Origin: Candidatus Gastranaerophilales bacterium | GTDB lineage: Bacteria; Cyanobacteriota; Vampirovibrionia; Gastranaerophilales; Gastranaerophilaceae | NCBI GenBank assembly: GCA_947624975.1 | Contig: CANQMP010000010.1 | Location: 1-61,733, forward strand | Direction: 5' to 3' | Length of the DNA: 61,733 nt | Shown here: positions 16,062-24,646 of the stretch, piece by piece | Numbering within the stretch: the first letter of the stretch is position 1 | How the letters are laid out: the number at the start of each line of letters is the position of its first letter | The notes under the pieces: generated by a model | Told to the model about the DNA's origin: nothing | The model's input: the letters and a program-made list of their open reading frames with translations, nothing else | The model's database searches: none | Program-made: the position numbers and the translations under genes

Positions 16062-18731
16062 ATGACAACAAAGAGCAAAAAGACAGTTGAAAATTTAGAA
16101 AAAACTCTGAACAAATCAACACTCGTCGATAACGCGGAACAGTTAGAACTTCTTATCGAACGTGTTAAAAAAGCTCAGAAAATTTATTCCACATTTACTC
16201 AGGAAAAAGTTGATGCAATCTTTAAAGCAGCAGCGACAGCCGCTGACAAAGCCCGTATTCCTCTTGCAAAAATGGCGGTTGAAGATACGGGAATGGGCGT
16301 AGTTGAAGATAAAATTATCAAAAACCACTTTGCGTCCGAATACATTTACAACAAACACAAAAACGCAAAAACTTGCGGTGTAATATCTTATGACAAAGCT
16401 AACGGTATTAAAATTGTAGCAGAGCCTCTCGGAGTAATTGCAGGTATCGTTCCTACTACAAACCCGACTTCTACGGCGATTTTTAAATCATTAATCGCAT
16501 TAAAAACAAGAAATGCAATAATCTTTTCACCCCACCCGAGAGCAAAGAATTCGACAATAGCAGCTGCAAGATTAGTTCTTGAGGCAGCCGTTAAAGCAGG
16601 AGCTCCCGAAGATATTATCGGATGGATTGATGTTCCTTCCATTGAACTTTCAAATCAGTTGATGAAACACCCGTCAGTTGACTGTATATTGGCTACAGGC
16701 GGCCCCGGAATGGTTAAAGCTGCTTATTCATCAGGCAAACCGGCACTCGGTGTCGGCCCCGGAAACACTCCTGCTATTATCGATGAAACAGCTGATATTC
16801 AAACGGCGGTTTCTTCAATTCTTCTTTCAAAAACTTTCGACAACGGCATGATTTGTGCATCTGAACAAGCTGTCGTTTGCGTTAAAGATGTTTATGAAAA
16901 TGTTAAAAAAGAACTTGAATTCAGAGGTGCTTACATTTTAAATGCTAAGGAAGCCGAAAAAGTTGCGAATATAATCTTAACCGAAGCAGGTTCTGTTAAC
17001 CCGAAAATTGTCGGTCAGCCCGCACACAAAATTGCGGAACTTGCAGGAATTGAAGTTGACGAATCAATAAAAGTTCTTGTCGGTGAAGAAAAAGAAGTTG
17101 ACGCTGCAAATCCGTTTGCACACGAAAAACTTTCACCTGTTTTGGCTTTATACAAAGCAAAAGATTTTAAAAATGCCGTTGATATGGCTTATGACTTAGT
17201 TATACTCGGCGGTGCGGGACATACTTCCGTATTGTATACTGATGAAAGAACTCAAGAAAGAATTAACTATTTTGCGGAAAAACTTCCGACTTGCAGATTG
17301 TTAATAAATTCACCTTCATCACAAGGCGGTATCGGTGATTTATATAACTTCAAATTAGAACCGTCGTTAACACTCGGCTGCGGCTCTTGGGGCGGTAACT
17401 CCGTTTCAGGTAACGTAGGTGTAGAACACTTATTAAATTACAAAACAGTTGCAGAAAGGAGAGAAAATATGCTCTGGTTTAAAGTTCCGCCTAAAGTTTA
17501 CTTCAAAAGAGGTGCTCTTGACTTGGCACTCCGTGAGCTTCAAGGTAAAAAACGTGCGTTCATCGTTACCGACAGATTTTTATTCAATTCGGGTGCGGTT
17601 GACAGCATAGTTAATGTTTTGGATGAAATCGGAATTGATCACCAAATTTTCTTTGATGTTAAACCCGATCCGACATTGTCGACCATTAATCAAGCTATGG
17701 AAATCATAAGACCTTACGAACCGGATGTAATTATCTCTCTGGGCGGAGGTTCACCGATGGATGCCGCTAAAATTATGTGGCTGCTTTACGAACAACCCGA
17801 TACGGTATTTGAAGATATCGCTATGAGATTTATGGATATCAGAAAACGTATCTGCCGTATTCCCGATTTAGGTAAGAAAGCTACAATGGTTGCTATTCCG
17901 ACGACATCAGGTACGGGTTCAGAAGTTACTCCGTTTGCAATTATTACGGATGATGAAACACACGTTAAGTATGCTATAGCGGATTACGCACTGACTCCGA
18001 ACATGTCAATTATTGACCCGAACTTTGTTGACGGTATGCCCAAAGGTCTAACCGCAGCATCAGGTATTGACGCATTGGTTCACTCTTTGGAAGCTTATGT
18101 TTCCGCTATGGCAACAAACTTTACAAATTCAAACGCACTTGAAGCTACAAAACTTGTGTTCAAGTACCTTGAACGTTCTTGGCGCGAAGGTGCAAATGAC
18201 CCTGTAGCAAGAGAAAAAATGCATTATGCGGCAACAATAGCAGGCATGGCGTTTGCAAACTCATTCTTGGGATTATGTCACTCTATGGCACACAAACTCG
18301 GTGCAATGTTTAACATTCCTCACGGTGTTGCTAACGCTCTGTTAATCAGACAGGTTATCAAATACAACGCCGTTGACTGCCCGAAAAAACAATGTATCTT
18401 CCCGCAGTATAAGTTCCCGAACGCTAAGGCTAAATACGGTCAGATAGCTGATGAACTTAAACTCGGCGGAAAAAATGACGATGAAAAAGTTGCACTGTTA
18501 ATTGATGCTATTGATAAATTGATGAAAGCAATTAATCTCCCGAATTCCATCAAAGATTTTGGTGTTACGGAAGCAGATTTTAACGCGAAACTTGATGAAA
18601 TGGTCGAACTCGCATTCGACGATCAATGTACGGGTGCTAACCCCGCATATCCTTTAATGAAAGACATTAGAGCAATTTACGAAGATGCTTACAAGGGTAT
18701 TGTCAGGGATTATTATCCGACAAAAAAATAA
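16062..18731 (+). CDS. adhE: Bifunctional acetaldehyde-CoA/alcohol dehydrogenase
   Basis: This enzyme reduces acetyl-CoA to ethanol through acetaldehyde, regenerating two NAD+ in fermentation. It is 889 aa, the usual fused AdhE length. Residues about 1-440 form the CoA-acylating aldehyde dehydrogenase with the catalytic Cys in GMICASEQA. Residues about 460-889 form the iron alcohol dehydrogenase, with LGGGSPMDAAK (nucleotide binding), PTTSGTGSE and the iron-binding histidines around GLCHSMAHKLG and IPHGVANALL. A strong SD (AGGAG) precedes the ATG. It is monocistronic with its own promoter, likely Rex operator and terminator. Such spirosome-forming enzymes are cytoplasmic. Confidence 0.98.
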   Translation: MTTKSKKTVENLEKTLNKSTLVDNAEQLELLIERVKKAQKIYSTFTQEKVDAIFKAAATAADKARIPLAKMAVEDTGMGVVEDKIIKNHFASEYIYNKHKNAKTCGVISYDKANGIKIVAEPLGVIAGIVPTTNPTSTAIFKSLIALKTRNAIIFSPHPRAKNSTIAAARLVLEAAVKAGAPEDIIGWIDVPSIELSNQLMKHPSVDCILATGGPGMVKAAYSSGKPALGVGPGNTPAIIDETADIQTAVSSILLSKTFDNGMICASEQAVVCVKDVYENVKKELEFRGAYILNAKEAEKVANIILTEAGSVNPKIVGQPAHKIAELAGIEVDESIKVLVGEEKEVDAANPFAHEKLSPVLALYKAKDFKNAVDMAYDLVILGGAGHTSVLYTDERTQERINYFAEKLPTCRLLINSPSSQGGIGDLYNFKLEPSLTLGCGSWGGNSVSGNVGVEHLLNYKTVAERRENMLWFKVPPKVYFKRGALDLALRELQGKKRAFIVTDRFLFNSGAVDSIVNVLDEIGIDHQIFFDVKPDPTLSTINQAMEIIRPYEPDVIISLGGGSPMDAAKIMWLLYEQPDTVFEDIAMRFMDIRKRICRIPDLGKKATMVAIPTTSGTGSEVTPFAIITDDETHVKYAIADYALTPNMSIIDPNFVDGMPKGLTAASGIDALVHSLEAYVSAMATNFTNSNALEATKLVFKYLERSWREGANDPVAREKMHYAATIAGMAFANSFLGLCHSMAHKLGAMFNIPHGVANALLIRQVIKYNAVDCPKKQCIFPQYKFPNAKAKYGQIADELKLGGKNDDEKVALLIDAIDKLMKAINLPNSIKDFGVTEADFNAKLDEMVELAFDDQCTGANPAYPLMKDIRAIYEDAYKGIVRDYYPTKK

Positions 18732-18755
18732 GCTCCTTTCATACTATAAAATAAT

Positions 18756-18787
18756 AAAAGAACCGTTTTATGGTACGGTTCTTTTTC
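18756..18787 (+). terminator. Intrinsic terminator of adhE
   Basis: AAAAGAACCGT, 8-nt loop, ACGGTTCTTTT followed by more T. Confidence 0.88.
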
Positions 18788-18796
18788 TTTTTCCTC

Positions 18797-18825
18797 TTGC
18801 TTACGACCTGCGATAGTGGTATAAT
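18797..18825 (+). promoter_or_regulatory. Promoter of sensor kinase, predicted leaderless transcript
   Basis: TTGCTT (18797-18802), 17 nt, TATAAT (18820-18825). The ATG at 18832 lies 6 nt after the -10 box, so transcription should begin at or next to the start codon. Confidence 0.7.
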
Positions 18826-18831
18826 TCTGTT

Positions 18832-20598
18832 ATGAATCAGGTTAGCTTAACAACACAGAACAGACTTATTATCTCGGGTCTTGTACTCAGCACTGTTTTG
18901 ACCGTTGCGATAGCTGTGTTTGCTATATTCAATATTCAGAAAAATCTTAACGAGGGCTATCAAAACTTCGGTCAAATTGTTTCAAGGGCTTTGGCTATTG
19001 AATCTGCGGAATTACAACAGAGCGAAAATTACGATACATTAAAAGAACATGCCGACACAATAGTTAAATCTCACAACGATATTACTTTTATAGAATTCAG
19101 AAATAAAGACGGAAAACTTATCTATAAAACCGACAATTCATCGGGCAAAAATGTTTCAAGCATTACGGTTAATTCACCCATGGTAACTCAAAGCGGGAAA
19201 AACACTGGTTCTGTCACAGTCGGACTGTCAGGAAATATTATAAATCGGATTTCATCAACCACCAGAGCATCGCTTTTGTTTGTATTTACGGTGGCGTGGA
19301 TTGTATTTGCGTTTGTAATTCTTATAAATACTTACCTTATCACACGTGAATTAAGGATTTTACACAACGGTGTCAAAAAAATTTCAAGCGGTGAATTCGG
19401 TTTTGAGATTAAGGATAAAGAGGTCAGTTCGGAAGTCAAAGAACTGTTTGGTTCTTTTAATAATATGTCTAACAGACTTCATCTCTACGAAGAACAAAAT
19501 ATAGAACAGCTTACGCTCGAAAGAAACAAGCTTGAAGCGGTGTTAATGAGCATTGCAAACGGTGTTGTGGTATGTGATAACAATGATAACGTGGTTCTTG
19601 TCAACGACCATGCCAACAAACTTCTTGAACTTGAAGAAAATCAAATGCTTGATATGAAAATTCAGCAGTACACCGATACCGAAGGAAATTTCTGTTTTAA
19701 AGATAAAATCGAAGAATTCAAAGACACTCCGTTGGAGGTTATGGAGAATAAACCGCTTGAATTTAATATTCAGGTTGATAAAAAAACAATTAAATCAATA
19801 ATTTCTCCCATGTTTACGAGAAACAAGGATTACGTCGGCTACATCATTGTGCTTATTGATATGACAAAAGAAGCCGAAATGGATAAAATGCGTTCGACGT
19901 TCATTTCAAATGTTTCACATGAGTTGAGAACGCCTGTTACGGTTTTGAGAAGCTACATTGATACTTTATACAATTACGGTAACGATTTTGACTATGACAC
20001 TCAAAAAGAGTTTATCGGAACGATTAATCAGGAAATTATCAGGCTTAACGGCATGGTCAATGATATTCTGGATTTTTCAAGAATGGAAGCCAATGCTCAA
20101 ATGGAAAAATCCTTAAACAGTATTTATGAAGTAGTTGATACTTGTGTTTCAAGGGTTAATGCGCTTACAAAAGAACACGGACTTTCGATAAGCGTGAACA
20201 AGGAAGAAAATATTCCGGAATTTTTGTTTAATTATGACGGAATAGAAAGGGCACTCACAAACCTTTTGTCAAATGCTATCAAATATTCGCCCGATAATGC
20301 GGAAATAAAAGTTGAACTTCACAAGGTTAATAACGATGTTGAAATTTCCGTAACCGACTTAGGATGCGGTATTGCACCGGAATTTCACAAGAAAATTTTT
20401 GACAGATTTTACAGGGTTGAAAACAATACTCATACCGTAAAAGGAACGGGACTCGGACTCCACCTGGTTAAACAGACAATAGAAAAATATCATAACGGAA
20501 AAGTCACGGTTCATTCTCAAGTCGGCAAAGGTTCAACCTTTGTGATTTCACTTCCTATTGTGTTTATTGAGGACGAAGTTTACACTTCAAAGGTTTAA
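18832..20598 (+). CDS. Membrane sensor histidine kinase (HAMP-PAS-HisKA-HATPase)
   Basis: A 588-aa two-component kinase. TM1 is about residues 12-34, an extracytoplasmic sensor domain spans 35-145, TM2 about 147-170, HAMP about 170-222 and PAS about 230-345. HisKA has the phospho-accepting His363 in VSHELRTPV. The HATPase has the N box around NLLSNAIKYSP, G1 DLGCGIA, F box FDRFYR and G2 GTGLGLHLV. This order matches WalK/PhoR-like kinases. No response regulator is adjacent; the next gene is a YjbR-type protein 4 nt away. There is no Shine-Dalgarno, and the promoter suggests a leaderless mRNA. Confidence 0.95.
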   Translation: MNQVSLTTQNRLIISGLVLSTVLTVAIAVFAIFNIQKNLNEGYQNFGQIVSRALAIESAELQQSENYDTLKEHADTIVKSHNDITFIEFRNKDGKLIYKTDNSSGKNVSSITVNSPMVTQSGKNTGSVTVGLSGNIINRISSTTRASLLFVFTVAWIVFAFVILINTYLITRELRILHNGVKKISSGEFGFEIKDKEVSSEVKELFGSFNNMSNRLHLYEEQNIEQLTLERNKLEAVLMSIANGVVVCDNNDNVVLVNDHANKLLELEENQMLDMKIQQYTDTEGNFCFKDKIEEFKDTPLEVMENKPLEFNIQVDKKTIKSIISPMFTRNKDYVGYIIVLIDMTKEAEMDKMRSTFISNVSHELRTPVTVLRSYIDTLYNYGNDFDYDTQKEFIGTINQEIIRLNGMVNDILDFSRMEANAQMEKSLNSIYEVVDTCVSRVNALTKEHGLSISVNKEENIPEFLFNYDGIERALTNLLSNAIKYSPDNAEIKVELHKVNNDVEISVTDLGCGIAPEFHKKIFDRFYRVENNTHTVKGTGLGLHLVKQTIEKYHNGKVTVHSQVGKGSTFVISLPIVFIEDEVYTSKV

Positions 20599-20602
20599 AA
20601 TT

Positions 20603-20941
20603 ATGGATAAAAATCAGTTAATAGAGTTATGCCGATACGATAAGGACGGCATTTCAACAAATCCGTTCAAGGATTATCCGGACATGGTTGTTATGCGGCA
20701 CAAAAGCAATAATAAATGGTTTGCATTAATATTTGAGCTTGAAAACGAACTTATGATAAATCTGAAATGTAATCCCGTTGAGGCATCAATTTTACGTGAC
20801 GAATACCCATACGTAAAACCGGCATGGCACATGAATAAAGTTCATTGGAATACGGTTTTGGTCAACAAAGCTGACAGAGAGGTTTTGCAAGGCATGATTA
20901 AAGTCAGTTTTAAACTTACCAAAAGCCGAAAAGCTAATTAA
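20603..20941 (+). CDS. MmcQ/YjbR family protein
   Basis: A 112-aa protein resembling the YjbR/MmcQ (CyaY-like fold) family. Typical features are the KDYPDMVVMRHKSNNKWFA strand pair, the LKCNPVEASILRDEYPYVKPAWHMNKVHWNTV core and a C-terminal helix. Family members are small cytoplasmic proteins proposed to bind DNA, with roles poorly known. It starts 4 nt after the kinase stop, so it is co-transcribed. I reject a longer in-frame start within the kinase gene. Its 3' end overlaps the convergent TPR gene by 8 bp. Confidence 0.8.
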   Translation: MDKNQLIELCRYDKDGISTNPFKDYPDMVVMRHKSNNKWFALIFELENELMINLKCNPVEASILRDEYPYVKPAWHMNKVHWNTVLVNKADREVLQGMIKVSFKLTKSRKAN

Positions 20942-22526
20942 ACAAATCGTTAATTTTGTCTAAGATGTCCTGCGGGTCAATTTCGTTTGTAATTTTATTT
21001 ATATCCTGAGCGATTTGATAGAGTTTTGCCGCTTCGATTTTATCACCCGTAATCGAAATTGCACGGGCAAGGTTAAAGTGAGCAAGTGCATAATTCGGGT
21101 TGCACTCAACGGATTTTATGAATAAATCTTTTGCCTCTTTGACTCGTCCCAAATCGTCGAGATAAATTACGCCCATGTTGTTGTAAGCAATATCGTAATT
21201 AGGGTCATATTTTATCGCAAGCTGATATTCTTTAATTGCTTCGTCCAAATCACCTTTACCCCAGTATAAAAATCCGAGGTTACAGTGAATTTTAGCATTT
21301 TCAGGGTCTAAATCGAGTGCATTTTTATAAATTTGCAAAGCGTTATCAATATCGTCTTTATCATAAAAAGCACTGCCCAAATTTACGTAAATATCAATAT
21401 CCTGCGGGGTTTGGAGATAAGCACTTTGATAAGAACTTATCGCCGCATCGTAATCCTGTTTTGCCTCCTGATAAACAAATCCTAAAGTTTGGTTAACAAT
21501 ACTTGTCCACTGTTTTTTAGGATTTAAAGTTACGGCGGTTTGAAAATGAGAAATCGCACCGTCAATATCACCTTTAACGTAAAGAATATTCGCAAGATTT
21601 GAGTGAACATCGGGCATGTTCGGCATAATTTTAATAAGTTTTTCATAAATATCAACGGCACTGTCATAGTCGCCCTGTTCTTCGTAAGCCGAACATAAAT
21701 GACGATAAGCGGGAATATTCAAACTGTCAAGCCAAATTGCCATTTTATATTCGGTTATTGCATCGTCAAAACGTCCGAGCATTCTGTAAACATCGCCCAA
21801 AAGGCAATAGAGCGGAAGAAATCCCGGAGCTTTTTCCAAAGCCGCATTATAAATTTCAATAGCCTCATCGGGTTTGTTAACTTGAACCAAATAATTTCCT
21901 TTTAAAATTATCGGTAAAAACTTAACGTAAGAAAGCGTTTTACAGACATTTCCCATTGCAATTTTATCAAACGGCAGAGTTAAAACAGACAAAATGAATT
22001 CAAACCTTGCCAAAAACCAATTTTTGAAACTTCTTGCAGACGATACATGATAAAGTGCCGAAAGCAGAAAATGTGCACAGGAGTTCGCAAACGGCATGGC
22101 TTTAATCGCTTTTTTCGCATTAATTGCAGCTTCCAAAAATCTTGCTTTTTTAGTATAAGTTTCAGCGAGAAGATAATACGCTTTTCCGCACTTGCTGTCT
22201 TTGGAAATTGCGGAATCAAAATAATTAATCGCTTTATCCAAATCACCCTTAAAATAATGTGCCTGACCTATTTTAAAATAGATTTCAGCAGAATCAATAT
22301 AAGTTTCAAGTGCAAGCTGATATTCTGTCACCGCCTCATCGATGTAGCGGCATGAATTGTGAATATCCAAATGCCACGCCAAATACAAGTCCCCCAGTCT
22401 TACATGCAAATCCGCATTCGACGGATCATCCTGCAAACCTATCTGGCAAAGCTCGATCGCCTGCTTTAAATTTCCCGTTTTATAAACTTTATTAATCTTT
22501 TTTTCCAGTTGTTTTGTATCAGTCAT
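20934..22526 (-). CDS. Tetratricopeptide repeat protein
   Basis: A 530-aa protein made of about a dozen tandem 34-residue TPR units. Consensus positions are visible, for example LHVRLGDLYLAW, AIEIYNAALEKAPGFLPLY, AIKEYQLAIKYDPNYDIAYNNMG and ALAHFNLARA. No signal peptide or catalytic domain is present. A middle hydrophobic section near residues 165-205 (FLARFEFILSVLTLP) interrupts the repeats and may contact the membrane. TPR arrays scaffold protein complexes; the partner is unknown. It is divergent from the citrate/homocitrate-synthase-like gene, whose promoter sits in the short gap. Confidence 0.9.
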   Translation of the reverse strand: MTDTKQLEKKINKVYKTGNLKQAIELCQIGLQDDPSNADLHVRLGDLYLAWHLDIHNSCRYIDEAVTEYQLALETYIDSAEIYFKIGQAHYFKGDLDKAINYFDSAISKDSKCGKAYYLLAETYTKKARFLEAAINAKKAIKAMPFANSCAHFLLSALYHVSSARSFKNWFLARFEFILSVLTLPFDKIAMGNVCKTLSYVKFLPIILKGNYLVQVNKPDEAIEIYNAALEKAPGFLPLYCLLGDVYRMLGRFDDAITEYKMAIWLDSLNIPAYRHLCSAYEEQGDYDSAVDIYEKLIKIMPNMPDVHSNLANILYVKGDIDGAISHFQTAVTLNPKKQWTSIVNQTLGFVYQEAKQDYDAAISSYQSAYLQTPQDIDIYVNLGSAFYDKDDIDNALQIYKNALDLDPENAKIHCNLGFLYWGKGDLDEAIKEYQLAIKYDPNYDIAYNNMGVIYLDDLGRVKEAKDLFIKSVECNPNYALAHFNLARAISITGDKIEAAKLYQIAQDINKITNEIDPQDILDKINDLFN

Positions 22527-22536
22527 AATTCTTTAC

Positions 22537-22565
22537 TTGACAGAAAAGTTATTAAATACTATAAA
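22537..22565 (+). promoter_or_regulatory. Strong sigma-70 promoter
   Basis: TTGACA (22537-22542), 17 nt, TATAAA (22560-22565), 39 nt before the ATG at 22605. Confidence 0.85.
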
Positions 22566-22604
22566 CATTGTAATTAATATCACAGTGCAAGTCAAGGAGT
22601 AGAC

Positions 22605-23915
22605 ATGAAAGAAAATAAAATATATTTTGTGGATGTAACAAACAGGGACGGTGTACAGACCTCCAGACTGGGGCTTGCAAAGCTTCAAAAAACAATTATT
22701 AACCTCATGCTTGATGATATGGGGATAACTCAGTCTGAATTCGGTTTCCCGGCAACAAAACACGAGATAAACTATCTTAACGGCAATTTGGAACTCGTTG
22801 AACGCAACGTAATTTCAAGAACAAAACTATCGGGATGGATGCGTGCAATAGTGTCAGATGTTGAACTTTCGTTCAAAAATGTGCCTAAGCTCAAAAATAT
22901 TAACCTTTCCCAATCCACATCGGAACAAATGATTAACGGGAAATACTCAGGCAAAAAGACTCCTCAAGACATAATAAATATGACATGTGAAGCCGTTGAG
23001 TGTGCAATATCTCTGGGTGCGGAAAATGTCGGGGTTAATGCCGAGGACGCATCAAGAAGTGATATTGAATTTTTAATCCGCTACGCAACGGAAACAAAAA
23101 AGTGCGGTGCAAAGCGTTTCAGATATTGCGATACACTCGGATTTGAAGATCCGCAGACAACTTACGAAAGAATTTATAAAATAGCAAAAGAAGTTCAAAT
23201 GCCGATAGAATTGCATTTTCATAACGATTTGGGAATGGCTGCGGCATGTTCCGTTATGGGAGCAAGAGCCGCTATTGACGCGGGAGTTGACGCCTATATA
23301 AACACAGCCATTAACGGCATGGGCGAGCGTGCGGGAAATGCCGATTTGGTTTCCTGTTTGCTTGCCGTTTTAAAATCGGCAGGATTCAGGCACAGATATA
23401 AAATAGACCCGAATATTGATTTAAGCAAAGCATGGAAACTTGCGAAATATACATCTTACGCATTCGGAGTTCCCATTCCGATAAACCAGCCCGCTGTCGG
23501 TGATAACGCTTTTGCCCACGAATCGGGAATTCATGCCGACGGTGCATTGAAAGACAGACGAAATTACGAACTGTACGACTTTGAAGAACTAGGCAGAGGC
23601 GAACCTGAAATTATCGAAACGGGAAGAATGATTACAACGGGTGAATACGGCGGAATTAAAGGTTTCAGAAATGTTTACGATAATCTTGAAATTGAGTTTA
23701 AAGATGAACACGAGGCTCGAAATATTCTTGAACTCGCGCGTTACGCAAACGTTCATACTCAAAAACCTTTAACATCAAGCGAATTAAGGTTTATTTATCA
23801 CTATCCCGATATTGCCGCAAAGATTATGACAGTATCGCCATACTTTGAGCCGGAAGGTGCAATAAAAGAACGTGTCGATGCAAAAGTTCTCACAAAACCG
23901 CACAGAATTATCTAG
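22605..23915 (+). CDS. DRE-TIM metallolyase: homocitrate synthase or Re-citrate synthase-like
   Basis: A 436-aa acyl-CoA condensing enzyme of the HMGL-like (LeuA/NifV/citramalate) family. VTNRDGVQTS is the catalytic DRxGxQ-type motif, ELHFHNDLGMAAA has the HxH metal ligands, and NTAINGMGERAGNADL is the second family signature. The C-terminal part is short, without the long allosteric LeuA domain. Members close to homocitrate synthase include the Re-citrate synthase of anaerobes such as Clostridium kluyveri; paired with the IDH-type gene at 11178 this activity would fit. NifV-type homocitrate or citramalate synthesis are alternatives. SD AAGGAG is 6 nt from the ATG. Confidence 0.85.
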   Translation: MKENKIYFVDVTNRDGVQTSRLGLAKLQKTIINLMLDDMGITQSEFGFPATKHEINYLNGNLELVERNVISRTKLSGWMRAIVSDVELSFKNVPKLKNINLSQSTSEQMINGKYSGKKTPQDIINMTCEAVECAISLGAENVGVNAEDASRSDIEFLIRYATETKKCGAKRFRYCDTLGFEDPQTTYERIYKIAKEVQMPIELHFHNDLGMAAACSVMGARAAIDAGVDAYINTAINGMGERAGNADLVSCLLAVLKSAGFRHRYKIDPNIDLSKAWKLAKYTSYAFGVPIPINQPAVGDNAFAHESGIHADGALKDRRNYELYDFEELGRGEPEIIETGRMITTGEYGGIKGFRNVYDNLEIEFKDEHEARNILELARYANVHTQKPLTSSELRFIYHYPDIAAKIMTVSPYFEPEGAIKERVDAKVLTKPHRII

Positions 23916-23942
23916 CAAAATTTTTTTTTCAGGTGTTTTACA
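23914..23942 (+). promoter_or_regulatory. FG-family upstream element, copy E
   Basis: AGCAAAATTTTTTTTTCAGG followed by TGTTTTACA, starting 47 nt before the ATG at 23961. It overlaps the last bases of the preceding gene. Confidence 0.45.
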
Positions 23943-23960
23943 AAGAAAAAGGAGAATTTT

Positions 23961-24545
23961 ATGATTACATCAATTAATGGTAATTTATCATTTACAAGTG
24001 TAGTTCCCGTAAGGGTTTTTGTTGACGGTATGGAAACTTTTAATCAAAAATTAATCAAATCTTCCTGCCATCAGTTGAATAACGTTTTAAAAGGGCCGTC
24101 GAACTCGGGTCATAAACTTTCCATAATTAAAAAATTTGCACAGCACGACCCCGATTACAATTTACAAATGGGATATTACGGACATGATTCAATAGCTTCC
24201 GATTATTTCAGATGTATTACAAAAAATAATAAATCGTACATTTTTACGGGCGCTCAAGCGGAAGTTATGAAAAAAACAGGCAAATTAATCGGACTGGAAA
24301 GAAAAAATTGCAAAGAAAAAAATTACGCAACGAACTTTGATTTAATGTTTGCCAGAAAAAGTTATGAAAACAATATCATAAATTTTTTAAAAAATCCTAA
24401 TTTGCGCATAAAAGAATTTCTTAACCCGAATACTTTGCAAAAATCAGGCAGGCCCGTGCATTTAAACATACTCATGTCAAGCAATAAAAAGTACGGTTTA
24501 GCGTCTTTTAAAACGCATTTGGATGATATTTCATTTTCCGTATAA
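23961..24545 (+). CDS. Small tagged protein of unknown function
   Basis: A 194-aa basic protein starting MITSINGNLSFTSVVPVRVF. The opening Ile/Asn-rich stretch ending in SFTS is the divergent form of the tag seen in the other small proteins that share its upstream element. The body mixes Lys-rich helices and strands (RCITKNNKSYIFTGAQAEV; LIGLERKNCKEKNY) with no TM segment. It has no catalytic motif I recognise. AAGGAG sits upstream of the ATG. It converges on the MGM gene and shares its terminator region. Confidence 0.7.
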   Translation: MITSINGNLSFTSVVPVRVFVDGMETFNQKLIKSSCHQLNNVLKGPSNSGHKLSIIKKFAQHDPDYNLQMGYYGHDSIASDYFRCITKNNKSYIFTGAQAEVMKKTGKLIGLERKNCKEKNYATNFDLMFARKSYENNIINFLKNPNLRIKEFLNPNTLQKSGRPVHLNILMSSNKKYGLASFKTHLDDISFSV

Positions 24546-24570
24546 AAAAAACGACTTAAAGCAAGTCGTT
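24543..24570 (-). terminator. Intrinsic terminator of MGM gene (copy 1)
   Basis: On the minus strand AACGACTT, a 5-nt loop and AAGTCGTT are followed by a run of T. A second hairpin, AGGCAC-GGTA-GTGCCT (24607-24622), lies between it and the stop codon. Both are conserved behind copy 2. Confidence 0.85.
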
Positions 24571-24646
24571 AGTTTAAAAAGGGGAAAGGAAACAAATTTT
24601 TATTACAGGCACGGTAGTGCCTAAATTATCTATCGTATTTTTGAGA

